The translations under genes were made by a program, and so were the position numbers. From contig CABUWI010000003.1 of NCBI GenBank assembly GCA_902495245.1, positions 124,001-188,000 of the forward strand: DNA of 64,000 nt, given 5' to 3'. The DNA comes from an uncultured Porphyromonadaceae bacterium (GTDB lineage: Bacteria > Bacteroidota > Bacteroidia > Bacteroidales > Muribaculaceae). The notes beneath the pieces were generated by a model. It saw only the letters and a list, made by a program, of their open reading frames with translations. It was not told the origin of the DNA and ran no database searches. Positions within the stretch are counted from its first letter, which is position 1. The number at the start of each line of letters is the position of its first letter. Positions 26,405 to 34,403 of the stretch are shown here, in pieces.

Positions 26405-28587
26405 CAGCGAATGAAGAGGAGTTCGCGATACTTGGGCAGCGGCCACATTTCGTCGTCGACGTCGAGCTCGAGCTTGTCGATGTTGTAGCGAATCACCTCC
26501 ATGTGGGGCAGGACGGTGTCGTGGTAGGCCACGGCCTTGGCCCGCTCGTCGGTGATGCGGTTTGCGGTTTTGCGTGCTTCGACCATTTCGGTTACTTCGG
26601 CGCGGATAATCGCAATGTGGTCGGAGATGCGCTCGATGGCGGCGAGGTCCTGGGCCGAAATCTTGGCGCACTTTTCTGCGGGGAAGAGGCTCTTGATTTT
26701 GTAGAGGTTGTCGAGCAGGACGGACTGATAGCGCGTGGCGACGGGAATGATGTGGTTGATGGCGAGGTCGCCGAGCACTCGTGCCTCGATCTGGATTTTT
26801 TTGGTGTACATTTCCCACTTCACCTCGTTGCGCGCCTCAAGCTCCACTTTCGAGAAGACGCCGGTGCGGGCAAACATGCCGATTGACTCCGGACGCAGAT
26901 AGGCGTCGAAAATCTTCGGGGCGGACGTCTCGCAGTCGAGCCCGCGGCGTGCGGCTTCGGCCTTCCACTCGTCAGAGTAGCCGTTGCCGTCGAAAACTAT
27001 GGCGCGATGTTCTTTGATGAGCTGTTTGATTTCGGCGAGAATGGCGCCCTTAAGGCTCTCGCCGGCGGCTACACGGGCGTCGACCTTCTTGCCGAAGTCC
27101 TGCAGCTGGGCGGCGACGGCGGCGTTGAGCGCAATCATTGCCGAGGCGCAGTTGGCGCTTGAGCCCACGGCGCGGAATTCGAAACGGTTGCCGGTGAACG
27201 CAAACGGCGACGTGCGGTTGCGGTCGGTGTTGTCGAGCAAGATGTCGGGAATCTGAGTGAGGCCCACGCGCATGCCCTCTTTGCTGGCCAGGTTGGCCAG
27301 GTCGGCCTCGGTGAGGCTTTCGATGTTGTCGAGCACCCCGCTCAGGCGCGAACCCATGAAGATGGAGATGATTGCAGGGGGCGCCTCGTTGGCTCCGAGA
27401 CGGTGGGCGTTGGTGGCCGACATGATGGAGGCCTTGAGCAGACCGTTGTGATTGTGGACGGCGGCCATGACGTTGGCAATGAACGTGAGGAACTGCAGGT
27501 TATCGTCGGCCGTCTTGCCGGGCGCGAAGAGCAGTTGACCCCGGTCGGTGCCGAGGCTCCAGTTGTTGTGCTTGCCCGAACCGTTGATGCCGTCGAAGGG
27601 TTTTTCGTGGAGCAACACGCGGAAGTTGTGGCGTCGGGCCACTTCGCTCATCAGGCCCATTAGCAGCAGGTTATGGTCGTTGGCGAGGTTTGTCTCCTCG
27701 AAAATCGGGGCGAGTTCGAACTGGTTGGGGGCGACTTCGTTGTGGCGTGTCTTGGCGGGAATGCCGAGTTTGTGGCATTCGATTTCGAGGTCGAGCATGA
27801 AGGCCTCCACTCGCGAGGGAATGGCGCCGAAATAGTGGTCTTCGAGCTGCTGGTTCTTGGCGCTTTCGTGGCCCATGAGGGTTCGGCCGGTGAGCATCAG
27901 GTCGGGTCGGGCGGAATAGAGGGCCTCGTCGACGAGGAAGTATTCCTGTTCCCAGCCGAGATAGCTGACCACGTGCTTGACGTCGGGGTTGAAATAGCGT
28001 GCCACGTGGGCTGCGGCGCGGTCAACGGCGTTGAGTGCGCGCAGCAGGGGCGTCTTGTAGTCGAGCGACTCGCCGGTGTAGGAGATGAAAATCGTGGGTA
28101 TGCAGAGGGTGTGGTCCATGATGAAGGCCGGGCTTGAGATGTCCCAGGCCGAGTAGCCTCGGGCCTCGAAGGTGTTGCGTATGCCGCCGTTGGGAAACGA
28201 AGACGCGTCGGGCTCTTGCTGGACCAGAAGCTTGCCGGTGAATTCTTCGACCACGCCGCCCTTGCCGTCATGGTCAATGAAGGCATCATGCTTCTCGGCG
28301 GTGCCGTCGGTGAGGGGGTGGAACCAGTGGGTGTAGTGGCGTGCGCCGTTGTCGATGGCCCAGCGTTTCATGCCTTCGGCCACTGCGTCGGCCACGTCGC
28401 GGGGAAGCGGCTGCTTGTTGTCAATGGCGTTTGTGAGGGCGTCGAACGCTTTTTTAGGCAGATATTCAAACATTTTCTGCCGGTTGAAGACATATTTGCC
28501 ATAATATGCCTCGGGACGTTCTTGAGGAATCTCTACTGCGAGCGCCTTGCGGTTAAAGGCTTCATCGACTACTTTGAAACGTAACAT
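26404..28587 (-). CDS. glnN: Glutamine synthetase type III
   Basis: The 727-residue length is diagnostic of the GSIII family of Bacteroidota. Visible motifs include Gly-Trp-Glu-Gln-Glu-Tyr-Phe (metal Glu), Gly-Ile-Pro-Ala-Lys-Thr-Arg-His-Asn-Glu-Val-Ala-Pro-Asn-Gln-Phe-Glu, Asn-Gly-Ser-Gly-Lys-His-Asn-Asn-Trp-Ser-Leu, and Asn-Arg-Thr-Ser-Pro-Phe-Ala-Phe-Thr-Gly-Asn-Arg-Phe-Glu. It assimilates ammonia with ATP and glutamate. It lies 34 bases after dapL and overlaps purF by a base-sharing TGA/ATG, placing glutamine synthesis directly upstream of a glutamine-using enzyme. Confidence 0.95.
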   Translation of the reverse strand: MLRFKVVDEAFNRKALAVEIPQERPEAYYGKYVFNRQKMFEYLPKKAFDALTNAIDNKQPLPRDVADAVAEGMKRWAIDNGARHYTHWFHPLTDGTAEKHDAFIDHDGKGGVVEEFTGKLLVQQEPDASSFPNGGIRNTFEARGYSAWDISSPAFIMDHTLCIPTIFISYTGESLDYKTPLLRALNAVDRAAAHVARYFNPDVKHVVSYLGWEQEYFLVDEALYSARPDLMLTGRTLMGHESAKNQQLEDHYFGAIPSRVEAFMLDLEIECHKLGIPAKTRHNEVAPNQFELAPIFEETNLANDHNLLLMGLMSEVARRHNFRVLLHEKPFDGINGSGKHNNWSLGTDRGQLLFAPGKTADDNLQFLTFIANVMAAVHNHNGLLKASIMSATNAHRLGANEAPPAIISIFMGSRLSGVLDNIESLTEADLANLASKEGMRVGLTQIPDILLDNTDRNRTSPFAFTGNRFEFRAVGSSANCASAMIALNAAVAAQLQDFGKKVDARVAAGESLKGAILAEIKQLIKEHRAIVFDGNGYSDEWKAEAARRGLDCETSAPKIFDAYLRPESIGMFARTGVFSKVELEARNEVKWEMYTKKIQIEARVLGDLAINHIIPVATRYQSVLLDNLYKIKSLFPAEKCAKISAQDLAAIERISDHIAIIRAEVTEMVEARKTANRITDERAKAVAYHDTVLPHMEVIRYNIDKLELDVDDEMWPLPKYRELLFIR

Positions 28588-28621
28588 AACGAATTGGTAT
28601 ATCTGTGAAGAGGTTTACAGG

Positions 28622-29824
28622 TTATCTGATTTTTTGTATAGCGGCCATGGCGGTTTCGGTGGCTTCGCGGGTGTTGAAAGCTGTCAACCTGACGAATCCT
28701 TCGCCGCACGGGCCGAATCCGACGCCGGGGGTGCAGGCAACGCCGCAGCGGTCGAGCAGCATGTCGAAGAAACTCCATGAGTCGATGCCGTCGGGCGTGG
28801 CCACCCACACGTATGGGGCGTTCACTCCGCCGCAGGCTTTGAGTCCGGCCGCTTCGACGCCTTGGCGCAGCAGACGGGCGTTGGCGAGGTAATAGCCGAC
28901 GGTTTCGCTTATCTGACGCCGGCCTTCGGGGGTGTAGATTGCCGCGGCTGCGCGCTGAATGGGGTAGCTCGCGCCGTTGAACTTGGTTGTCTGGCGGCGC
29001 AGCCAGAGGTGATGGAGTCCGACGAGGCGGCCGTCGGCGTCGACGCCCTGCAGGTCGTGCGGCACGACGGTGTAGCCGCAGCGCAAGCCGGTGAAGCCGG
29101 CTGTTTTGCTGAAACTGCGGAATTCGATTGCGCAGCGGCGAGCGCCTTCGAGTTCGTAGATGGAGTGGGGGACGTCGGGCTCGGTAATGAATATCTCGTA
29201 GGCCGAGTCAAACAGAATCAGGGCGTCGTTGGCCAGCGCGTAGTCGACCCAGCGTTGCAGTTGCGGGCGCGTCAGCGTTGTGCCCGTCGGGTTGTTGGGA
29301 TAGCAGAGGTAGATGATGTCGGGCTTATCGGCGGGAGCCGGAAGCTGCGGCACGAAGTCGTTTTCGGGCAGGCAGGGCAAGAAGGAAATGTGTCGGCCTG
29401 CCATGATGTTCGTGTCGACATAGACGGGATAGACGGGGTCGGTAATGGCCACGCGGCAGTCGGGCGAAAGAATGTCGCCTATGTTGCCGAGGTCGCTTTT
29501 GGCGCCGTCGGAAATGAAAATCTCGTCGAGGGCGATGTCGACGCCGCGCGCCCGATAGTCTGTGGCGGCAATGGCGTCGCGCAAGAAGCCGTAGCCCTGC
29601 TCGGGGCCGTAGCCGCGGAAGGTGGAGGGTGAGGCCATGTCGTCGGCAGCGGCGTGAAGGGCCTCGACAGCTGCGGGGCAGATGGGGCGGGTAACGTCGC
29701 CGATGCTCATCTTGATTACCTCGCGCCCGGGGTGAGCGGCCTTGAAGTCGGCGATTTTGCGTGCCACTTCAGAGAAGAGGTAGTTGGGCGTGAGCTTCAG
29801 GAAGTTTGAGTTGACCTTAATCAT
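28622..29824 (-). CDS. dapL: LL-diaminopimelate aminotransferase
   Basis: From the ATG of Met-Ile-Lys-Val-Asn-Ser the product is 400 residues, the usual DapL size. Ser-Ile-Gly-Asp-Val-Thr-Arg-Pro near residue 40, Tyr-Gly-Pro-Glu-Gln-Gly-Tyr, Tyr-Pro-Asn-Asn-Pro-Thr-Gly-Thr and Ser-Phe-Ser-Lys-Thr-Ala-Gly-Phe-Thr-Gly (PLP lysine) are present. It converts tetrahydrodipicolinate to LL-DAP in one step for lysine and peptidoglycan. Its ATG overlaps the dapF stop by four bases, so substrate and product enzymes are adjacent. Confidence 0.95.
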   Translation of the reverse strand: MIKVNSNFLKLTPNYLFSEVARKIADFKAAHPGREVIKMSIGDVTRPICPAAVEALHAAADDMASPSTFRGYGPEQGYGFLRDAIAATDYRARGVDIALDEIFISDGAKSDLGNIGDILSPDCRVAITDPVYPVYVDTNIMAGRHISFLPCLPENDFVPQLPAPADKPDIIYLCYPNNPTGTTLTRPQLQRWVDYALANDALILFDSAYEIFITEPDVPHSIYELEGARRCAIEFRSFSKTAGFTGLRCGYTVVPHDLQGVDADGRLVGLHHLWLRRQTTKFNGASYPIQRAAAAIYTPEGRRQISETVGYYLANARLLRQGVEAAGLKACGGVNAPYVWVATPDGIDSWSFFDMLLDRCGVACTPGVGFGPCGEGFVRLTAFNTREATETAMAAIQKIR

Positions 29825-30627
29825 ATAAGTACTTTGCCTGTAAAAACTGTTGTGGCGGGTCCGGTCATGATGATGCGGCCGCCTTCTGTAACTTCGATTT
29901 CGAGGTCGCCGCCGGGAAGGCTGACAATTACCCGCGACTCGCACAGGCCGAGGCTGCGGGCGGCGGCCGCCGTGGCGCAGGCGCCGGTTCCGCAAGCCAT
30001 GGTCTCGCCGCTGCCGCGCTCCCAGACGCGCATGGCTATGTGGCGGCGGTCAATGACCCGGGCCGTTTCGATGTTGGCTCGGTCGGGCCAGTAAGGGTTC
30101 ACCTCGAGTTCGCGGCCGGCGGTGAGCACGTCGGTGTCAGTCGGCGCATGGTCCGTGAAAACGACGCCGTGGGGGTTTCCGACATTGACGGGCACGACAT
30201 TGCGCATGCCCAGAGAGGTCGACAGTCTGACGGCGGGTGAGACAACGGCGACGCCCATGTCGACGCTTACGCTTTCAACAAGGCCGTCGGCGCCGACATG
30301 GAGCCTGAGATGCTTGATTCCGGCAACGGTTTCGAGGGTGAGTTCGGTTTTGCGCGTCAGGCCGGAATCGTAGACCAGTTTGCCGACGCAGCGGCTGCCG
30401 TTGCCGCACATTTTGGCTTCAGAGCCGTCGGCGTTGAAGATGCGCATCTGAAAATCGGCCACGTTGCTCGGAAGTGCCAAAATGATGCCGTCGCCTCCGA
30501 TGCCGGTGTGGCGCTCGCTGAGGCGACGGCTCAAGTCTCCGAGTTGTTGAGGCGGGCAGGGCATTTCGGTAAAGTACACGTAGTCATTACCGAGCCCATG
30601 CATTTTGGTAAATTTCACCTCATTCAT
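29821..30627 (-). CDS. dapF: Diaminopimelate epimerase
   Basis: From Met-Asn-Glu-Val-Lys-Phe the protein has 268 residues. Lys-Met-His-Gly-Leu-Gly-Asn-Asp-Tyr at the start, Glu-Ala-Lys-Met-Cys-Gly-Asn-Gly-Ser-Arg-Cys (first catalytic Cys) and Thr-Met-Ala-Cys-Gly-Thr-Gly-Ala-Cys-Ala (second) define DapF, which converts LL-DAP to meso-DAP. It is the first gene of dapF-dapL-glnN-purF. A strong promoter lies only five bases before the ATG, suggesting a leaderless or nearly leaderless mRNA. Confidence 0.95.
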   Translation of the reverse strand: MNEVKFTKMHGLGNDYVYFTEMPCPPQQLGDLSRRLSERHTGIGGDGIILALPSNVADFQMRIFNADGSEAKMCGNGSRCVGKLVYDSGLTRKTELTLETVAGIKHLRLHVGADGLVESVSVDMGVAVVSPAVRLSTSLGMRNVVPVNVGNPHGVVFTDHAPTDTDVLTAGRELEVNPYWPDRANIETARVIDRRHIAMRVWERGSGETMACGTGACATAAAARSLGLCESRVIVSLPGGDLEIEVTEGGRIIMTGPATTVFTGKVLI

Positions 30628-30632
30628 GGCCG

Positions 30633-30664
30633 CAAAGTTAAGCAAAATCTCAAAAAAAATCAAA
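30633..30664 (-). promoter_or_regulatory. Promoter of dapF-dapL-glnN-purF
   Basis: On the minus strand TTTG (30661-30664) is separated by 20 bases from TAACTTTG (30633-30640), a perfect match to the Bacteroidales consensus. Only CGGCC separates the -7 box from the dapF ATG. Confidence 0.7.
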
Positions 30665-30668
30665 AAAA

Positions 30669-30699
30669 TTGCATAATTCAAAAAAACTCTCTAACTTTG
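30669..30699 (+). promoter_or_regulatory. Promoter of the tRNA gene
   Basis: TTGC (30669-30672), 19 bases, then TAACTTTG (30692-30699); the tRNA begins at 30731. It runs back to back with the dapF promoter, sharing the A/T tract between. Confidence 0.6.
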
Positions 30700-30730
30700 C
30701 ACCATAAAAGTTGCATTGAGAGATGCGCTC

Positions 30731-30804
30731 GGTCCTATAGCTCAGTTGGTTAGAGCAACAGACTCATAATCTGTGGGTCCTAGGTTCAAGCCCTAGTGGG
30801 ACCA
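30731..30804 (+). tRNA. tRNA with CAT anticodon (elongator Met or Ile2)
   Basis: A 74-nt cloverleaf: acceptor GGTCCTA pairs with TGGGACC, the D loop has AGCTCAGTTGGTTAGAGC, the anticodon stem-loop is CAGACTCATAATCTG, and the T arm is CTAGGTTCAAGCCCTAG with discriminator A. The anticodon CAT means either elongator tRNA-Met or tRNA-Ile read as AUA after lysidine modification by TilS; I cannot decide between them from sequence alone. It is not initiator-like (normal A-T/G-C start pair, no three G-C pairs at the anticodon stem). The genomic 3' end reads ACC followed by G. Confidence 0.93.
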
Positions 30805-30807
30805 CCG

Positions 30808-30852
30808 AGACACACAACGCCGTCAGTCTTTGGCTGACGGCGTTGTGTGTCT
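30808..30852 (+). terminator. Perfect 19-bp hairpin after the tRNA
   Basis: Arm 30808-30826 is exactly complementary to 30834-30852 with a 7-base loop (TCTTTGG). No long T run follows, so it would work as a strong hairpin end or processing site rather than a classic intrinsic terminator. Confidence 0.6.
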
Positions 30853-30860
30853 GTTACCCT

Positions 30861-30954
30861 GTAGGGACGCACTGCTCGTGTGTTCGAGTTTTATTGTGTA
30901 TAACGTGCTGTGGTATTGGCTGTTATTGCGGACGCACGAGCCGTGCGTCCCTAC
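30861..30954. repeat. 94-base palindromic element, copy 2
   Basis: Same length and ends as the copy at 22264-22357 (GTAGGGACGCAC...GTGCGTCCCTAC). The left arm has drifted (ACTGCTCGTGTGTTCG) while the right arm is identical to copy 1. It separates the tRNA from the convergent nitroreductase gene. Confidence 0.75.
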
Positions 30955-30991
30955 AGTTTGGCATGATTTGTGCTCGGACGGGGGCGAGGGG

Positions 30992-31666
30992 TCAGCGGGC
31001 GTAGCCGACGGGGTTGTTGAGTATAGGGAGCTGGCGCGGGGTGAGTCCGAGCAGGGTAGAGATTGCGGCGGTGTCCATCGTCGCGCGGGGCACGGTGGCG
31101 ACGCCGAGGGCGGCACAGGCAAGGTTGAGGTTTTCGCAGGCGATGCCGGCGTCGACATGGACCATGGCAAGGACCTGATCGTTGTCGGGCAGGTTGGTCA
31201 TGTCGGCGACGAAGAGCACGGCGCAGGGGGCATCGTTGACGAAGTCCTGGCTGAATTCGGCGGTGCCGGCAAGCAGGGAGCGCCGGTCGCCCTCCTTGAC
31301 AAGGTGGAGCGAATGGCTTGCGGGAATGTATTCGAACACGCCGTCGGGTCGGAAGACGTAGGCGCGGATTTCCTGCCAGTTGAGCGCCGTGGGGTTGGTG
31401 CGGTCGGCAGGGGCGCCGTGGGGACCTGCCGGGGCGTCGGGGCGGTTGATGCCGACGGCGCTCCAGAGCAGCTGGCCGAGGACGGTGTCTTCTATCTTGC
31501 GCGACGGATCGAAGTCGCGGTGGCTGCAGCGGTTGGCGACGGTCTGATTGAACGGTGTGCCGCCCGAGAGTGCTGGCGCGGGGAGTTTTATGTCTTTAGC
31601 TTCCATGGTTATTGAACTTGCTATTACAAATGTAAGAACGCAAATTCGCGTGATTAAGTTTTTCAT
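30992..31666 (-). CDS. Nitroreductase-family protein with signal peptide (SagB/ThcOx-like)
   Basis: Starting at the ATG that overlaps the beta-lactamase stop gives 224 residues with a signal-like N-terminus (Met-Lys-Asn-Leu-Ile-Thr...Ala-Ser-Ser). Ser-His-Arg-Asp-Phe near the start is the FMN phosphate contact motif (usually Ser-x-Arg), and Leu-Leu-Trp-Ser-Ala-Val-Gly-Ile-Asn-Arg, Ala-Gly-Ile-Ala-Cys-Glu-Asn-Leu-Asn-Leu-Ala-Cys are typical of the family. It likely reduces small aromatic or quinone substrates with FMN; export is unusual but seen in Bacteroidales relatives. Confidence 0.83.
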   Translation of the reverse strand: MKNLITRICVLTFVIASSITMEAKDIKLPAPALSGGTPFNQTVANRCSHRDFDPSRKIEDTVLGQLLWSAVGINRPDAPAGPHGAPADRTNPTALNWQEIRAYVFRPDGVFEYIPASHSLHLVKEGDRRSLLAGTAEFSQDFVNDAPCAVLFVADMTNLPDNDQVLAMVHVDAGIACENLNLACAALGVATVPRATMDTAAISTLLGLTPRQLPILNNPVGYAR

Positions 31667-32604
31667 GGTTGTGTCAGATTGGTATATATTATGGCAGATA
31701 TGTCGGCAATCATCTGTTCGGTCTCCTTCATGCCGCGGGCCGAATCGGAGATAAACACGGCGATGGCATAGCCGCGGCCGTCGGGCAGAAAGACGTAGCC
31801 GGCGTCGTTGACGGCAATGATGCGGCCGTCGGCGTTGACATCGCCCGTGCCGGTTTTGTGGGCTATGCGTGCGGTGGTAGATGCAAGCGGGGCGGGGAGA
31901 CGATTGAGGCCGGTGTCGCACGTCAGCATCAGCGAGCCGATGGCTTCATATACAGGGCTGAGGTGGAGCATGCCCCGGCGATAGAAGCGGTCGAAGAGCC
32001 GCGCCATTTCAATTGCGGTGGAAGTGTTGGCGTAGCAGAGGCTGAGGTCGCGGTGCATCTCGTCTTCGGTCGAGCGGACGGTTATGGCGCCGTGGCCGGT
32101 TGCGCGCATCAGGCTGTCGACAGTCTGCGGGCCGCCAATCATGTCGAACAGGGCGTCGCAGGCGTTGTTGTCGCTGAGTTGGAGAGTGTAGGCGAGCAGT
32201 TCGGACAGGGGCAGGCGCAGGGAGTCCACGCCATAACGGTCGCGCATGGGGCTCCAGGTGTTTTCTTTTATCAGCGTCGGACTGACGGCAATGGTGTCGG
32301 CGACGCCGGTGGAGGAGGCGAGACAGCGGTCGGCCACGGCGAGGGCCTGGGGGTACTTATAGACGCTGAGCATCGGCAGCGGCATGTGGCCGTTTACTGC
32401 AACGGTGTCGCGGCCGTCGATAATGACGGCGATGCCGATGCGGGCGTCTTTGTCGGCAACATAATCTTGAAGCTCGCGGCGCATGGCGCAAAAGCGGTCG
32501 GCGGACGCACCGGCCGTGAGCGGCGCGGCGCATTGCCACAGCAGTATCGCAGCGGCAATGCGTCGCATTGACCGACGCGAGCCGCGGCGCCGGCTCCGAT
32601 TCAT
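31663..32604 (-). CDS. Class A beta-lactamase
   Basis: The start at Met-Asn-Arg-Ser gives 313 residues with a basic signal region and Ala-Gly-Ala-Ser-Ala cleavage-like end. Catalytic motifs are complete: Met-Leu-Ser-Val-Tyr-Lys (Ser70-x-x-Lys73), Leu-Ser-Asp-Asn (SDN loop), Ser-Thr-Glu-Asp-Glu-Met (omega-loop Glu166 region) and His-Lys-Thr-Gly-Thr (KTG). It resembles the Bacteroidales subclass A2 group (CepA/CblA/CfxA type), which favours cephalosporins; exact substrate range cannot be read here. It overlaps the nitroreductase by four bases. An upstream Met at 32628 is possible. Confidence 0.9.
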   Translation of the reverse strand: MNRSRRRGSRRSMRRIAAAILLWQCAAPLTAGASADRFCAMRRELQDYVADKDARIGIAVIIDGRDTVAVNGHMPLPMLSVYKYPQALAVADRCLASSTGVADTIAVSPTLIKENTWSPMRDRYGVDSLRLPLSELLAYTLQLSDNNACDALFDMIGGPQTVDSLMRATGHGAITVRSTEDEMHRDLSLCYANTSTAIEMARLFDRFYRRGMLHLSPVYEAIGSLMLTCDTGLNRLPAPLASTTARIAHKTGTGDVNADGRIIAVNDAGYVFLPDGRGYAIAVFISDSARGMKETEQMIADISAIIYTNLTQP

Positions 32605-32784
32605 GGAGGGGGTGAGGGTTGCGGGCATATATGGTGAGGATTGACAGTGAATGAAATTTCAGGTGCAAAAGTAAGGAAAAAACGCGATTTTTTGTGTACA
32701 TTTGCGTGGCGAATCGAAGATTGCGGGCGAATATATTTTGCGCGAGGCTTCTTTTCGAGTTGAATTGCTTGGACACAGAATAGA

Positions 32785-34158
32785 ATGAAGAACGGTATTA
32801 AAATGTCGGTAGCGGCAGTAGTCGCTATTGTGGCGGCCGCAGTGAGCGCCGAGGCGGCCGCATTGAGCGGCGCGTGGCGCGGCGAACTCGCACTGGGGGA
32901 GATGAAGATTCCGCTGGTGCTGAATTTTGACGAAAACGGTGAAGGAGAAACAATCTGCACGATGGATTCGCCGTCGCAGGGCGCCAAGGGGATTCCGGTA
33001 ACGGTTGAGGTGTGTACAGCGGATTCGCTGGCGCTTGACTGTCGGGCAATCGGAGCCAAATTTTCCGGCCATATCCTTAAATGCGAGATTGCGGGTAAAT
33101 TCACGCAGCACGGATTCACGTTTCCGTTAAATCTGAAACCCGACGCGCCCTTGGCCGAGCGGCGCCCGCAGACCCCGATGCCGCCATTTCCTTATGCGGT
33201 CATGGACACCGTGTTCAGAGCTCAGTACGGAGCAGTTATGAGCGGAACGCTGACCATGCCGGCGCATGCCCGCGGAGGGAAGATTCCGGGCGTGGTGATG
33301 ATTTCAGGAAGCGGGCCGCAGAACCGCGACGAGGAGATGGCAGATCATAAACCGTTTGCGGTGATTGCCGATTTTCTTGCCAGAAACGGAGTGGCGTCGT
33401 TCAGATATGATGACCGCGGAACGGGACAATCGGAAGGCGATTTTTTGAAAGCGACGACGTATACCTTTAAGGACGATGCGCGCAGCGGCGTGGAGTTTAT
33501 GCGCGGCATTCCGGGAATAGGAGCGACCGGAGTCATCGGACACTCGGAGGGCGGCACGATAGCTTTTATGCTGGGCGCGGAAGGAGTGCCCGACTTCATC
33601 ATATCGCTGGCCGGCATGGCCGTTCGGGGCAAAGAGGCGCTGATGGCACAGAACAGCCGTCAGCTCGACCGCTCGGGTATTGCGGGCCGGGACAAAGAAA
33701 ACAGTCTTGCTCTGATCAGCCGCCTGTTTGACGAGATGGCTGCACAAAGAGCGGCGGGACCGGACGCCGTCGGAACGATAAATCCGGATTCGCTCGCCCG
33801 GGCAAGCGGCATCATCGTGCCGGAGAGCGTAATGGCCTCTTTGAGAGCCACGCAGAAGCTGCGCACACCTTGGTTTGACACATTGCTGGGAATTGACGCG
33901 GGAGAGAGCATTGCGCGCACAAAGTGTCCCGTCCTCGCCATCAATGGCGATAAAGACACTCAGGTAGAGGCCGCTCCGAATCTGAAGGTTATCGGCGAGC
34001 GATGCCCCGGAGCGGAAGTGAGACTCATGCCATCGCTAAATCACATGATGCAACATGCCCTCACCGGCGATATTTCGGAATATGACGAAATCAGGGAGAC
34101 CATATCGCCCGAAGTTCTGGAACTGATGCTCGACTTCATCAGACGACAAAGCCGATGA
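32785..34158 (+). CDS. Secreted alpha/beta hydrolase
   Basis: The 457-residue protein has a signal peptide ending Val-Ser-Ala-Glu-Ala, a lipocalin-like or beta domain of about 110 residues (Ala-Leu-Ser-Gly-Ala-Trp-Arg-Gly-Glu-Leu), then a hydrolase fold. Gly-His-Ser-Glu-Gly-Gly holds the nucleophile Ser, Asn-Gly-Asp-Lys-Asp-Thr-Gln-Val the acid, and Ser-Leu-Asn-His-Met-Met the His. Arg-Tyr-Asp-Asp-Arg-Gly-Thr-Gly-Gln-Ser is the family's oxyanion-side motif. It may act on ester or acyl groups in the periplasm. The GNAT remnant overlaps its stop by four bases. Confidence 0.88.
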   Translation: MKNGIKMSVAAVVAIVAAAVSAEAAALSGAWRGELALGEMKIPLVLNFDENGEGETICTMDSPSQGAKGIPVTVEVCTADSLALDCRAIGAKFSGHILKCEIAGKFTQHGFTFPLNLKPDAPLAERRPQTPMPPFPYAVMDTVFRAQYGAVMSGTLTMPAHARGGKIPGVVMISGSGPQNRDEEMADHKPFAVIADFLARNGVASFRYDDRGTGQSEGDFLKATTYTFKDDARSGVEFMRGIPGIGATGVIGHSEGGTIAFMLGAEGVPDFIISLAGMAVRGKEALMAQNSRQLDRSGIAGRDKENSLALISRLFDEMAAQRAAGPDAVGTINPDSLARASGIIVPESVMASLRATQKLRTPWFDTLLGIDAGESIARTKCPVLAINGDKDTQVEAAPNLKVIGERCPGAEVRLMPSLNHMMQHALTGDISEYDEIRETISPEVLELMLDFIRRQSR

Positions 34159-34391
34159 CGGCCGTCAACTCGAAGCCGATTAAGCTATATATCGAAACTG
34201 AACGGCTGGTTTTGCGCTCATGGACTATGGCTGATTTATCGCTGTTCGTGGCCATGAACAACGATAAGCGAGTCATGCAGAAAATCGGTATGATTAAAGT
34301 CGGAGAGTTTGCGCACCCGAAACTCTCGGCCGCATCGCCATTGCGGACCCACGTACTTTATCGAATCGATTTTGAAAGGAGAGTCAATTAA
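34155..34391 (+). pseudogene. GNAT acetyltransferase with internal deletion
   Basis: The 78-residue frame joins the front of a RimJ/RimL-type GNAT (Ile-Glu-Thr-Glu-Arg-Leu-Val-Leu-Arg-Ser-Trp, then Met-Asn-Asn-Asp) directly to its back (Lys-Ile-Gly-Met-Ile-Lys-Val-Gly-Glu-Phe-Ala-His-Pro-Lys-Leu, His-Val-Leu-Tyr-Arg). Normal family members are about 170-180 residues; the acetyl-CoA-binding core is missing. The join is in frame near 34265-34285, at Arg-Val-Met, a tripeptide that commonly occurs on both sides in relatives, so a short repeat may have mediated the loss. It would not be catalytic. Confidence 0.75.
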
Positions 34392-34403
34392 GTGGTGTGA
34401 GGG

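Noticed and set aside
30823..31170. 115-codon minus-strand frame over tRNA-side hairpin and repeat
   Set aside because: Runs through the nitroreductase 3' end, a repeat and a hairpin; no coding evidence.
31669..32571. 300-codon frame opposite the beta-lactamase
   Set aside because: Shadow; all catalytic motifs belong to the minus-strand gene.
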